From an uncultured Eubacteriales bacterium (GTDB taxonomy: Bacteria; Bacillota; Clostridia; UBA1381; UMGS1253): a DNA stretch of 28,280 nucleotides. Both the position numbers and the translations under genes were made by a program. The DNA is taken from assembly GCA_900550065.1 (NCBI GenBank), contig URQR01000007.1, forward strand, positions 1 through 28,280, given 5' to 3'. Below are positions 16,076 through 24,282 of this stretch, piece by piece (position 1 is the stretch's first letter; every line of letters starts with the position of its first letter). The notes beneath the pieces were generated by a model that was given only the letters and a program-made list of their open reading frames with translations, searched no databases and was not told the DNA's origin.

Positions 16076-16798
16076 TTATATATCCCAATCATCAAAAGAA
16101 ACAATCTCAAGCTCACAAGGGAGCGTGCCCGAGTTAATCGTCTTTGCTAAAGCTTGGGCCGTTTCCTGTGTAAAATTACCGGTAATTATTGCCGTTTCAG
16201 TCGTAATTTTCTCCCGAACCATCGGCGCACTAATCACTGTTTCAACCGCATAAATCGCTAAATAGATATTTCCCTCCGGTAATTGCGAAATGCGTCCAGT
16301 GGCTTCGGAAAATTTTTGTTCCCCCCGTGGTGTAAATTGTAATTCAATATAATGTTCCCCGACACCATTTTCAGATAATTTGCCAAATTTGCTATATGCC
16401 TTTGCTACGTCACTGTTGTTTAATAATACGTTTCCCTCATAATCCTGAAATTCAAGTTTTCCTCCGACAGTTAACCCATCAAGAATCTCACTATAATCCC
16501 CACTGCTTATACGGTCGAACCGCATCGTGATGAGTCCGCGTTGTGTACTTTCAAGCTTTGTGTGCATCAGACCCATTTCATTCGCCCGCAGCTCTAAAAC
16601 AGCAAGAATCTCATCTTCGTTTGCTTCCTCTGGGTATCGGAACACGGCCTCTACCTGCTGCTGTTCTTCTCCGCGAAATCCATTGACCAGTATTGCAAAG
16701 CCACCGCTTTTCTGTATAGCAATTACACCAAGCGCCACTGCTGCAACAAAAACGGCCACAATCCCGCACCCAATCGCTACAAGAACTCCCTTTTTCAT
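16076..16798 (-). CDS. Membrane-anchored SecD P1-domain-like protein
   Basis: A 240-residue protein with one N-terminal membrane helix (about residues 4–28) and an outer domain resembling the first periplasmic region of SecD. Matches to the SecD pattern are VLELRANEMGL (SecD: VLxxRVNxLGV), ILDGLTVGGKLEFQDYEG, then LQFTPRGEQKFSEATGRI, VISAPMVREKIT, IITGNFTQETAQALA and a final SGTLPCELEI. The five further membrane helices of the SecD channel half are absent, so it cannot be a translocase by itself. It has its own promoter and terminator. It may bind exported or cell-wall proteins, or be a SecDF remnant put to other use. The role is unknown. Confidence 0.82.
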   Translation of the reverse strand: MKKGVLVAIGCGIVAVFVAAVALGVIAIQKSGGFAILVNGFRGEEQQQVEAVFRYPEEANEDEILAVLELRANEMGLMHTKLESTQRGLITMRFDRISSGDYSEILDGLTVGGKLEFQDYEGNVLLNNSDVAKAYSKFGKLSENGVGEHYIELQFTPRGEQKFSEATGRISQLPEGNIYLAIYAVETVISAPMVREKITTETAIITGNFTQETAQALAKTINSGTLPCELEIVSFDDWDI

Positions 16799-16835
16799 CC
16801 GTCTTCCCCCTTTTTATACTATGTTACGTACTATT

Positions 16836-16859
16836 GACTCAAAGCTCCGCTTTTGAGCC
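16836..16859 (-). other. Leader hairpin before SecD-like gene
   Basis: On the minus strand GGCTCAAAAGC and GCTTTGAGTC pair around GGA with one bulged base and one wobble pair. It falls just after the predicted transcription start of the SecD-like gene, so it would open that mRNA's leader. Its left arm resembles the hairpin at 27250–27274. Confidence 0.4.
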
Positions 16860-16860
16860 T

Positions 16861-16889
16861 ATAGTACCATAACTTTAGCCGCTATGCAA
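16861..16889 (-). promoter_or_regulatory. Promoter of SecD-like gene
   Basis: Minus-strand TTGCAT (16884–16889) and TACTAT (16861–16866), 17 bases apart, lie about 65 bases before the gene's start. A second possible pair, TTGAGT and TATAAA with an 18-base spacer, lies closer to the gene. Confidence 0.5.
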
Positions 16890-16934
16890 GAAAAATAGAG
16901 AAACGTACTGTTATTTCAGCGTTTAACTTACTAT

Positions 16935-19355
16935 TTATTCCTTAAACGGAACCGACAGCACCAGCTCACCAGTCACAATGCGCGCTTCATAATACGTTCC
17001 GTTTTCATCCGTTACAAACCCACCGTCGAGCGGGTCGCCGACAATATAAAAATCAAGTCGGGAGTTTAAACATGCTTCAATCTTTTGTTCACAGTCCTTC
17101 GCTGCAAGAAAGCGCACGGTCGCGTTTTTGAGTCCCGACACCTTGATGCGGCGGCGCATAAACATACTGCCCGGCGAAATATCGTGACAGCCGAGTACAC
17201 CCTCCTCTTGCTCGACAAACACGCGGCACTCGCGCAGCTCTGCGCGGCTAAAACTGTAGTTTGCAAAGCCTTCTTCATCAATCATCGTTTCGCCCGCAAG
17301 CAAAAGCGGCGCGCCAAGCGGAAACCGCAACCGCGTCTTTACCGTCGTATCCGCCGCGCAGACGGAAAACATAAATGCGTTGTCGTGGCGGCTGAGCATA
17401 ATGACCGGCTCTTTTGACGCGGGATATTCTTTCTCGAGCCGGATATCGTAGCCGAGCCGGCCGAGCGCATAGCGCAAGAACGACTCGCCCGAGCAATACT
17501 GCTCCTCATCGTCCGGCGTCAGCAGATGCCCGCCAACGTACTCGGCCGAGCACGTCCCCTTCAGCCATGCAACGCGCTCACTTGCCGTCCCGGCGACCAG
17601 CCCGTCCATCCAGATAAACGGCTGCGCCGCGCCATGTTTATCGCGCAAAACCGTGTCTACCCCGCCGCCGCAGCTTACCCGCCGATGCAGGATGGTATCC
17701 GCCTTTTTGCCGTGCTTAATTCGGTCCGGCATATCGGCAATTGTGACAGCCATCGCGCCGAAGCGTTCCTCCTCTGACGGCGTAACGTTGACCAAGCGCA
17801 AAAACGCGTCGCTTGCGCGGTCAACACTGCCATAGAAAACAACTCTGCCTCTATTTTCAATAAATTCCAATACAGCAGCCTCAAACGCAGATCCCGCCAC
17901 GGGCACCGTCGTCACGAGCACGCTTCTATCATAAATTTGTTTGTCCGCCCGATAGCTGGCCACAAAATTATCCGTCGAGACGACGCCGCTCAGCGGGGCA
18001 CTGTGATTGAGTGCGCCGCGGATAAACCAATCGCCAAAAAACATCTCCCGGATGCTCTTTTCGTCCTGATATGTATGGTACTCTTCAAATGGATAGACCC
18101 ACAAAACCGGCGGCGGCGCGTCGGGGGCATAGCGCAGCGCCTTTTGGATGTGCATCGACGGTTCATAGGCGCAAAACTCCGGCATATCGCCGAACGAATT
18201 GTCCGTCGAAAGGATATTGATATGCATCGGCAGCGTCACCGCGCCCGCTTCGTTTAGGCGGCACACAGCCATCGGCAAATAAATGTCGTGCGGCAGCGCT
18301 TCGTAGCGGTCCGCCCACGGGCTGTTCGCCCACCACGGGTCGTGAACATAATAGCGGAACAGATACCGCTCGTCCGGCAGCTCTGCAATCCGGCTCATAT
18401 AGCCGCACAGCTCGAGCCCAAAGTCGCCGTTGAGCGCCGCCCACGGCGAATTTGGCGGCGGCAGGAGATTAAAGCCCCCCTCGTAGATATCCTTGAGCGG
18501 TACGCCGTCGGTCGCGAGGTCAATCCCTGCCGAAAGGTTCGTCCCGCGCGTTTCTATGCGAAAGTCCGGGCACTCGGCGCGAAACAGCCGCCAAAACCCG
18601 AGGATTTTTTCCTTCGCGTCGTCAAAGCGTGTCACGTCAAAGTCCTTCCCGTCAAAGACTGCACCCGTCGTGCTCCACGTTTCCATCCCAAAGCCAAAGC
18701 CGTTCGACAGCCACAGGTAGTCAAAGCCCATATCGGTTAAAAAGTGCTGGCACTGCCGCCCGAAAAACGTCCCGAACGGCGTCCCCTCCGGGATTCCGTC
18801 CGGAAATCCCGCGTAGTGAACGCTGTCCGCGTGTAATTTTGTATAGCAGCAGACAAACGACTTTTCTCCCATCGTCGCCGCACGGCAGCACTCTGTGTGG
18901 CGGTTATACTTAAAGTCCGACTTTGCAAACTCCGGCCCCGGGTCGAACGTTTCACCGATGCGGATATGCTTATCCGGATAGCGCTGCTCCCCTACCTCAC
19001 GCAAAATTGCTACCGCGCGCCGCAGTGTGTCGTATGTAAAGCACGGCGGATTTTCTATGTAATCATAGCAGCGCGAGTGCAGCGCAATGCGCGCCGGGTC
19101 GGCCGTTTTGTCCCAGCCTTCTATGTTGTTTGCGCCGCCGACATAATGCCCCCACTCCATTTCTTCCGCAAAGTCGCCGTGCCAGTCCAAAATCTCGCTC
19201 CCGTCCGCCGTCCAGAGCAGGACAGACACCTCCTTCGCGTCGCCGATCAGGATGCGCCACTGGTCAAAGAGCCGCTCCGCGACCATACGCATATACGCCT
19301 CGTCCGTCTTTTGAAACGGCTTTAAGCTCATTTCAAGCGTTACGCCATAAAACAT
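16935..19355 (-). CDS. Large glycoside hydrolase-like protein, unassigned
   Basis: An 806-residue protein without a signal peptide or membrane helix, so cytoplasmic. I could not assign it to a named family. The first 430 or so residues have features of a TIM-barrel sugar enzyme: aromatic and acidic clusters such as LLWTADGSEILDWHG, GETFDPGPEF, YLWLSNGFGFGMETWS and RIETRGTNLSAGID, and YYVHDPWWANSPW. Residues near 490–530 (SVLVTTVPVAGSA and NRGRVVFYGSV) resemble the GATase-like middle domain of GH42-type galactosidases, followed by beta-rich C-terminal parts. It starts one base after the SGNH gene with a GGGGGAG site, so the two are translated together. Catalytic residues cannot be named with confidence. 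Confidence 0.78.
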   Translation of the reverse strand: MFYGVTLEMSLKPFQKTDEAYMRMVAERLFDQWRILIGDAKEVSVLLWTADGSEILDWHGDFAEEMEWGHYVGGANNIEGWDKTADPARIALHSRCYDYIENPPCFTYDTLRRAVAILREVGEQRYPDKHIRIGETFDPGPEFAKSDFKYNRHTECCRAATMGEKSFVCCYTKLHADSVHYAGFPDGIPEGTPFGTFFGRQCQHFLTDMGFDYLWLSNGFGFGMETWSTTGAVFDGKDFDVTRFDDAKEKILGFWRLFRAECPDFRIETRGTNLSAGIDLATDGVPLKDIYEGGFNLLPPPNSPWAALNGDFGLELCGYMSRIAELPDERYLFRYYVHDPWWANSPWADRYEALPHDIYLPMAVCRLNEAGAVTLPMHINILSTDNSFGDMPEFCAYEPSMHIQKALRYAPDAPPPVLWVYPFEEYHTYQDEKSIREMFFGDWFIRGALNHSAPLSGVVSTDNFVASYRADKQIYDRSVLVTTVPVAGSAFEAAVLEFIENRGRVVFYGSVDRASDAFLRLVNVTPSEEERFGAMAVTIADMPDRIKHGKKADTILHRRVSCGGGVDTVLRDKHGAAQPFIWMDGLVAGTASERVAWLKGTCSAEYVGGHLLTPDDEEQYCSGESFLRYALGRLGYDIRLEKEYPASKEPVIMLSRHDNAFMFSVCAADTTVKTRLRFPLGAPLLLAGETMIDEEGFANYSFSRAELRECRVFVEQEEGVLGCHDISPGSMFMRRRIKVSGLKNATVRFLAAKDCEQKIEACLNSRLDFYIVGDPLDGGFVTDENGTYYEARIVTGELVLSVPFKE

Positions 19356-19356
19356 C

Positions 19357-20043
19357 TCACCGCTCCCCCTCTGTGATAATTTTTAGCAGTTTTTCCGCAA
19401 ATAGGCCATGCATCTCCCGCGCCGGGTGGTTGATTTTGTTCGCCAAAAGCGCGGTTGTATCCATACCGGCCTCATAGCGCCGCTTCCACTCGCTATAGCA
19501 GTCGCACACCGCCGCGCCGTGTGCTTGCGCTGTCTGCACGGCCGCTTCTATAAACGTATCCATCCGGCCGCCCGTCTGGTATTGCGCCGTCTTATGCGCG
19601 TATTCGCGCAGACCGCCGGTGAGCGAATCGTCCACGTAGGTGTTGAGCATATTCGGCGTCATGAAAATTACTTCAATGTCAGCCGCCTGCAGCCGGTCAA
19701 AAATCTCTCCTAACGCGGATGTGTAGCCATCCAGCGCATTGTTGATATCGTTTAGCCCGAAGCACACAACCGCCGCGTCCGGCGACTTTTCTACCACATC
19801 CGCCCCAAGCCGCGCAAGCCCTTTTTGTGCGTTATCGCCGCCCACACCGGCGTTGATTACGGTAACTTTTGCATCGGGATACAGTGCGGCGAGCCGCCCG
19901 CGCAGCAGTGTATGATACACCGCATTATAATCCGTCGTGCCGTGCATCCCGTTAAACGACTCAAAATATCCGTGCGTCACACTGTCGCCAAAAAAGGCGA
20001 GCGTCACACACTGTCCCGTCTGTAATTTTTCCGTTATCTTCAT
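19357..20043 (-). CDS. SGNH/GDSL hydrolase, probable carbohydrate esterase
   Basis: Intracellular SGNH-type esterase of 228 residues. Block I is FFGDSVTHG with nucleophile S21; block II is NAGVGGDN (G69); block III is GLNDI (N98); and the C-terminal histidine is in KINHPAREMHGLFA (H206). In this subfamily the usual DxxH form is replaced by the NHP version. Enzymes of this type often remove acetyl groups from sugars. Its ATG overlaps the isomerase stop by four bases (ATGA), and the next gene begins one base after its stop, so it works with the isomerase and the large glycosidase-like protein. Deacetylation of the pathway sugar is an inference. Confidence 0.88.
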   Translation of the reverse strand: MKITEKLQTGQCVTLAFFGDSVTHGYFESFNGMHGTTDYNAVYHTLLRGRLAALYPDAKVTVINAGVGGDNAQKGLARLGADVVEKSPDAAVVCFGLNDINNALDGYTSALGEIFDRLQAADIEVIFMTPNMLNTYVDDSLTGGLREYAHKTAQYQTGGRMDTFIEAAVQTAQAHGAAVCDCYSEWKRRYEAGMDTTALLANKINHPAREMHGLFAEKLLKIITEGER

Positions 20044-21485
20044 CGCACAATCACACTCTCAATCCCGAGTGCGTCGCCGACCTTTTTCACCGTGTCGGCA
20101 TAATGGCCGATGCCGAGCGCATAGTGGTGCGTCGGCCCCTCCATCACCCACTTTTTGATAAATTCCTTTGTCGTCGGTGCAAAAAAGCCGCGCGTATTCG
20201 TGTTGCCCGTCGGCGGAATCGGCCCTTTTTTGGACTCGCCCTCGCCAATCACAAACTTAAACGTGCCGTCCGCTTTCTGCGTGATGCCCAGCATCGTAAT
20301 CGGCCCCTCTTTGAGCTTAAATTCGACCGACGCGCCGCTGCCCGGTTTGCCGTGATACTTTTTCAAGCTGCGCAGAATCGGCTTGCCCTCCGCAATGGCG
20401 AGGTGGTGCGGCCCGTCGTGTCCCACCAAGATAAAGTCCTCCGCAAAATCAAACGGATGAAACTCCGCAAAGCTGCCACCGATGCCGAGCCGGTCAAAAA
20501 TCAGCATTGCGATGCATGTTTTTAAGTCGAATTCGCCGCACATCGGAATCCCCTGTGCGTTTAAAATTGAATTTCCGACAATCAGCGAACTCACCGCCTC
20601 ACGTGTGACGCTGTCCGGGCGGCCTTCGTAATAATACGCCAGCCCGGTGAGGTTTTTGTCCGCGACAAGCGCGTCGAGCGCAACGGACGCACGCGCCGCA
20701 TTGTACAAGTCCGCATCCGTCAGCTTCATCGTCACGGGGTCGCTCTTCGGCGCCGGCATCTCGAATTCCTCGCAAATCAGCGCGATACGCGCCTGTATGT
20801 CACGCTCCTGTGCCGCTTCATAGCGCGACACAATCTCATCAATCTCCAAAAGCGGTACGTGCAGCCCAAATGCACCCGCAGCCGCCGTCGGGTCGGCGTG
20901 CATGTCGTACATGGCCTCTAACACGTGTCCCATCAGGCCGATTCTCGCGCCCTTCAGCCCGTTTAGCGCCTTTGCTGCGCGGCACCATTCGGTAATTTCC
21001 TTCTGTGCGTCCAAATCGTCGTAAAGCGTGCCAATGACCACATCCGCCACCGGCTTGCCCAGTCGGATTGCTACTCCCGTAAACTCCGGCACGGAGCAGA
21101 TGTTGTCGTTTTCAAGCTGCATAAACGTCGACGCTTTCGAGTAGTCGAGCGCACGCCGCGGCTGCAGCGCCGCCAGCACGATTGGTACGTTTGCCGCACG
21201 CAAAACCGGCGCAAATACGCTCGACGTCGCGTAGGTAACCATGTTGCAAAAAAGCAAGTCAAGCCCCGCCCCGGCGATATGCTCCGCCGCCGCAAATGCC
21301 TTCTCGCTCGTGTCAACCATACCAAAATCAATAACTTCGACACCGTTTTGCGCCACCAGCTTATGAAAGTCTGCGTGGTAGCCCATAATGTTGTCCAACA
21401 GTCCTTCAAATTGTTCCCAATATGTACCGTGTGCCACCGCAAAAATCCCGACCCGCGCCGTGGCCGTCCGTTTCCGTTCAATCAT
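20040..21485 (-). CDS. L-arabinose/L-fucose isomerase-family protein
   Basis: A 481-residue AraA-like ketol isomerase, which would convert an aldose to a ketose with a Mn2+-type metal site. Metal ligands expected from L-arabinose isomerase appear as E287 (YYYEGRPD), E318 (CGEFDLKT), H356 (LVGHDGPHH) and H453 or H454 (GPTHHYALGIGH). The IGGSFAEFHPFDF and GKPGSGASVEF blocks are also of this family. The start MIERKR at 21485 has an AAAGGGG site; the frame is open 30 codons further upstream, but that stretch lies over the promoter. It is the first gene of the operon facing the AraC regulator. The sugar is not known, and no kinase for a keto-sugar is adjacent. Confidence 0.9.
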   Translation of the reverse strand: MIERKRTATARVGIFAVAHGTYWEQFEGLLDNIMGYHADFHKLVAQNGVEVIDFGMVDTSEKAFAAAEHIAGAGLDLLFCNMVTYATSSVFAPVLRAANVPIVLAALQPRRALDYSKASTFMQLENDNICSVPEFTGVAIRLGKPVADVVIGTLYDDLDAQKEITEWCRAAKALNGLKGARIGLMGHVLEAMYDMHADPTAAAGAFGLHVPLLEIDEIVSRYEAAQERDIQARIALICEEFEMPAPKSDPVTMKLTDADLYNAARASVALDALVADKNLTGLAYYYEGRPDSVTREAVSSLIVGNSILNAQGIPMCGEFDLKTCIAMLIFDRLGIGGSFAEFHPFDFAEDFILVGHDGPHHLAIAEGKPILRSLKKYHGKPGSGASVEFKLKEGPITMLGITQKADGTFKFVIGEGESKKGPIPPTGNTNTRGFFAPTTKEFIKKWVMEGPTHHYALGIGHYADTVKKVGDALGIESVIVR

Positions 21486-21527
21486 GTCACATCGCCCCTT
21501 TATTTGTAAAAACCAAATCAATTTATC

Positions 21528-21556
21528 TTGATTATAACAGCTTTTTATGCTATAGT
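21528..21556 (+). promoter_or_regulatory. Promoter of araC-type gene
   Basis: TTGATT (21528–21533) and TATAGT (21551–21556) with a 17-base spacer lie about 60 bases before the AraC start. The -10 box overlaps AGTACATGT (21554–21562), a nine-base sequence repeated at 21613–21621 over the start codon, which may be a regulator site. Confidence 0.65.
21531..21536 (-). promoter_or_regulatory. -10 box of isomerase operon
   Basis: A consensus TATAAT on the minus strand, about 45 bases before the isomerase start. No good -35 box lies 17 bases upstream (TGTACT only), as expected for an activator-dependent promoter. It overlaps the -35 box of the divergent regulator gene, so the two promoters would compete or be jointly controlled by the AraC protein. 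Confidence 0.5.
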
Positions 21557-21617
21557 ACATGTAAAAAGGCAACAATCATTTGTCAAAAATAAACCTATCA
21601 TAAGAAGTGTGAAGTAC

Positions 21618-22472
21618 ATGTCCACGATCCTGCTCGAAGAAACAAAACCGCTCATTCGTCATGCACAGCTGCTCACAATTGCTGACGGCGCGGCCTACGG
21701 TACAGCAAAGGCGTACGACCACCGAATTTTCCTCTGCGTTGGCGGCAGGGGAAAAATCAATGTAGCCAATACGCCTTATGCGATGCAGCCGGGCGCGCTG
21801 CTTTTGTGGGGGCCGTCTCTGCCCTATCACTATGTGCCGGACGCGGAAAGCCCAATGACCTTGCTCGGCTTTAACTTTGACTTTACGCGCCAGTCCGCGC
21901 ACAAAACAATGGCGATTCCGCCAGCAAAGTGCGGCTCATTTGACCCGTCGCTCGTTACAGAGCACGTGACAGTTTCGGATGCGCCGTATTTCAACAAACC
22001 ACTCTATCTAACGAATTTACTGCATCTATCGGCTCGTTTTTCCGAAATCAAAAACGAATTTCTATTGAAAAAGCGCTACTTCTCGCACCGGTGCAGCGCG
22101 CTGTTTTCCGACCTGCTCGCACTGCTTGCGCGCGAGGCGGAGCGTCCCGCCACAGCCGCAAGCCATATGCAGGCCGACGCAATTATCGCTTATATTCAGG
22201 AGCACTATCACATGCCTCTATCTAACGCCTTACTTGGGCAGATATTCGGCTACCACCCGGGCTATATTGGACGGCTGATGATAGAGGCAACCGGTACATC
22301 GACACACCAATATTTGCTGCAGTACCGCATTGCGCGTGCAATCGATTTGCTGCAATCGGGCGAAGCAAATGTGTCGCAGGCCTGCTACCGCTGTGGCTTT
22401 GGTGACCTTGCGCACTTCTCGAAATGCTTTAAGGCAAAAACCGGACGGCCGCCGTCCGATTATTTAAGATAA
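21618..22472 (+). CDS. AraC-family transcriptional regulator
   Basis: A 284-residue regulator with an N-terminal cupin-type sensor region (about 1–150, with GGRGKINVANTPYAMQPG and the PYHYVP strand) and a C-terminal AraC double helix–turn–helix (about 185–284, ending ISQA-like VSQACYRCGFGDLAHFSKCF and GRPPSDYLR). It is divergent from the isomerase–SGNH–glycosidase operon and most likely activates it in response to the pathway sugar. The start is set at the ATG at 21618, although the ribosome site is weak; a GTG three codons earlier is possible. Its last 13 bases overlap the end of the convergent GH18-SLH gene with no terminator between. Confidence 0.88.
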   Translation: MSTILLEETKPLIRHAQLLTIADGAAYGTAKAYDHRIFLCVGGRGKINVANTPYAMQPGALLLWGPSLPYHYVPDAESPMTLLGFNFDFTRQSAHKTMAIPPAKCGSFDPSLVTEHVTVSDAPYFNKPLYLTNLLHLSARFSEIKNEFLLKKRYFSHRCSALFSDLLALLAREAERPATAASHMQADAIIAYIQEHYHMPLSNALLGQIFGYHPGYIGRLMIEATGTSTHQYLLQYRIARAIDLLQSGEANVSQACYRCGFGDLAHFSKCFKAKTGRPPSDYLR

Positions 22473-24196
22473 TCTTCCGGTAAATGGGCCCTCGTCCGAT
22501 TAACCAGTGCGGCCATCTCACCGCGGTTAATCGCTCGTTCGGGCAAGAAATAGCCATCCTCGTAGCCACTAATAATACCAAGCTCTGCCAGCGCAGTAAT
22601 TTCCTCGTAAGACCAGCGTTCCATATGCACATCTGGAAACGACAGCACGGCGCGGACGCGCTCCTCCGCACCCAATACCCGCGCCAGCAGGACGGCGATT
22701 TCTTCACGCGTGACGGCAGCTTCGGGACGAAAGGTGTTATCGTCGTACCCTTGAAACAGACCCGCCGCCGTTGCCGCACTAATCTGTTCCTCCGCCCAGT
22801 GTCCCACGGTATCGGTGTAGGCGGTCTCTCCATCTGCCGGTAGGCTAAGCAGCCGGGAAAAAATAACCGCCGCCTGTGCGCGCGTCAGCGGGTCTAACGG
22901 TGCAAATTCACTTGCGGAAACGCCCTTCATGATACCGTCCGCCGTAATACGGATAATGTCGTCCTTTGCAAAGTGTCCGTGAATGTCGGAAAAATACTTT
23001 CCGTTGAGCCACAGCTCGTAATATTCCCAAACGTCAGGCGACTCCTGCCCCGCGCTCCAGTTGCCGGACCCTTTCAAGTTATACCGCCCCACAAGAGCCA
23101 GCTTTTCCTTAATCGAGTCACTGTTTTCAAACCAGACCTCATAACTGCCGGGCGGCAGCGCCGTTCCGACCAGTGTGTAAGAGGGGTCGCCCTCCCGAAT
23201 CGTAAAGGTATACTTCGGCGAGCGAGAGACCTTATCATACGTGACGTTTCCGCCATAGAGCGTACGCAGCGTATCGACCTGATGATTGGAAATCCCAATT
23301 CCCTTTACACTTCCTTCGCTGTTCCACACACGCCCGAAAAACGGAATTCCGAGCACGATTTTATCAGAGGGAACATAGCGCAGCGCGTATTCAATTGAGC
23401 GCTGTACAAAGCTGTAGCCGGCGACCGGGCCGGGCGCGCCGCCCTGATAGTGCTCGTCATACGCCATAATAAACAAATGGTCGGCGTACTTTCCCAATTC
23501 CGCATAGTCGTATGAGCCGTGCCAGCCGGTGTTCCAACCACTCGGATTCGCCGCCACGGCAACGGATACCTCTTTATCGCTGGGAAGCGACTCGCGCAGG
23601 CGGCGCACCAGTTCTGTATACTGCGTCCGCTGCTTTTCCGTTACGTTTTCAATGTCAACATTGACGCCGTCAAGCCCATAATCGTTTATTGTGTCAGCAA
23701 GCTGCGCCGCCAATCGGTCAACATTAGAAAGTGCATTCACGCCGGAGGTTCTGTCCCAATGGTTGCTCAAAAATGGTACGACGCGGATTCCGTTTTGATG
23801 CATCGTTCGGATAAAGTCGCGGCTGATATTACTGCGTTTCAGACTGCCGTCAGCATTCAAATCAAAATAGCTCGGCGAGACGACCGAAAGCGTATCTTTT
23901 GCACGCAGAACATTATTTGCCTGCGTCTGTGACGAGCCAAAATAGACGTAGCTCATCGCATAGCGCGCCTCCGGCTCGCCCGCCGCCACTTTAGCAAGCG
24001 GAACCGCCAGCGCAAGACTGCCTGCCAGCACAAAGCGAACCGTTCTTACCGCTAATTTACTTCTGCGAATCAACCCTAAAAGCGACTGACCCTTTTCTCC
24101 ATGCATAAAGTCGGCCGCAAACTCCGTGTCCATCCTTCCCATCATGACGTAACAGTCATATGTTCCGTCGCCATTAGGCCGAAATTCAATCGACAT
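22460..24196 (-). CDS. GH18 glycosidase with three SLH domains
   Basis: A 578-residue surface enzyme. Residues 1–50 are polar and precede one membrane helix (about 54–72, FVLAGSLALAVPLAKVAA). A GH18 domain follows, with the catalytic DxxDxDxE motif as DGVNVDIE at 176–183 (acid E183), plus the FIMAYDEHY strand and the closing GSGNWSAG. The last 185 or so residues are three S-layer homology repeats (for example DPLTRAQAAVIFSRLL, VTREEIAVLLARVL, INRGEMAALVNR) that bind secondary wall polymer. Bacterial GH18 enzymes of this YvbX/YdhD/SleL group cleave peptidoglycan N-acetylglucosamine links. The start MSIEFRPNG has a GGGAGGGG site; the long frame upstream is not used. It follows sleL by 86 bases. 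Confidence 0.92.
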   Translation of the reverse strand: MSIEFRPNGDGTYDCYVMMGRMDTEFAADFMHGEKGQSLLGLIRRSKLAVRTVRFVLAGSLALAVPLAKVAAGEPEARYAMSYVYFGSSQTQANNVLRAKDTLSVVSPSYFDLNADGSLKRSNISRDFIRTMHQNGIRVVPFLSNHWDRTSGVNALSNVDRLAAQLADTINDYGLDGVNVDIENVTEKQRTQYTELVRRLRESLPSDKEVSVAVAANPSGWNTGWHGSYDYAELGKYADHLFIMAYDEHYQGGAPGPVAGYSFVQRSIEYALRYVPSDKIVLGIPFFGRVWNSEGSVKGIGISNHQVDTLRTLYGGNVTYDKVSRSPKYTFTIREGDPSYTLVGTALPPGSYEVWFENSDSIKEKLALVGRYNLKGSGNWSAGQESPDVWEYYELWLNGKYFSDIHGHFAKDDIIRITADGIMKGVSASEFAPLDPLTRAQAAVIFSRLLSLPADGETAYTDTVGHWAEEQISAATAAGLFQGYDDNTFRPEAAVTREEIAVLLARVLGAEERVRAVLSFPDVHMERWSYEEITALAELGIISGYEDGYFLPERAINRGEMAALVNRTRAHLPEDYLK

Positions 24197-24214
24197 ACGC
24201 GCCCCTCCCAATTG

Positions 24215-24262
24215 TTTGGTATTTCTTTTAACATTTGCGTTTTGATGCAAATTTATACCAAA
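24215..24262. repeat. Nested inverted repeats between the two GH18 genes
   Basis: TTTGGTAT (24215–24222) pairs with ATACCAAA (24255–24262), and inside it ATTTGC (24233–24238) pairs with GCAAAT (24247–24252). Both arms are perfect. It lies in the 86-base gap after sleL and directly ahead of the SLH gene's ribosome site. It could be an operator or an mRNA hairpin that changes relative expression of the two genes. Confidence 0.45.
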
Positions 24263-24282
24263 ACCGAGCTGGGAAGCGGATA

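Noticed and set aside
16836..16862. Third copy of the structured repeat, because CTTTTGAGCCTAT also occurs at 27265
   Set aside because: Only the hairpin arm is shared; the 37-nt module does not follow it, and a 13-base match is expected by chance in a window of this size.
16935..19355. Assigning the 806-residue protein to a numbered glycoside hydrolase family
   Set aside because: Only general TIM-barrel and GH42-like middle-domain features are visible; no diagnostic catalytic motif could be named.
21486..21575. N-terminal extension of the isomerase (MLPFYMYY...)
   Set aside because: It runs across the -10 box and the leader; the AAAGGGG site fits the start at 21485, and homologues begin there.
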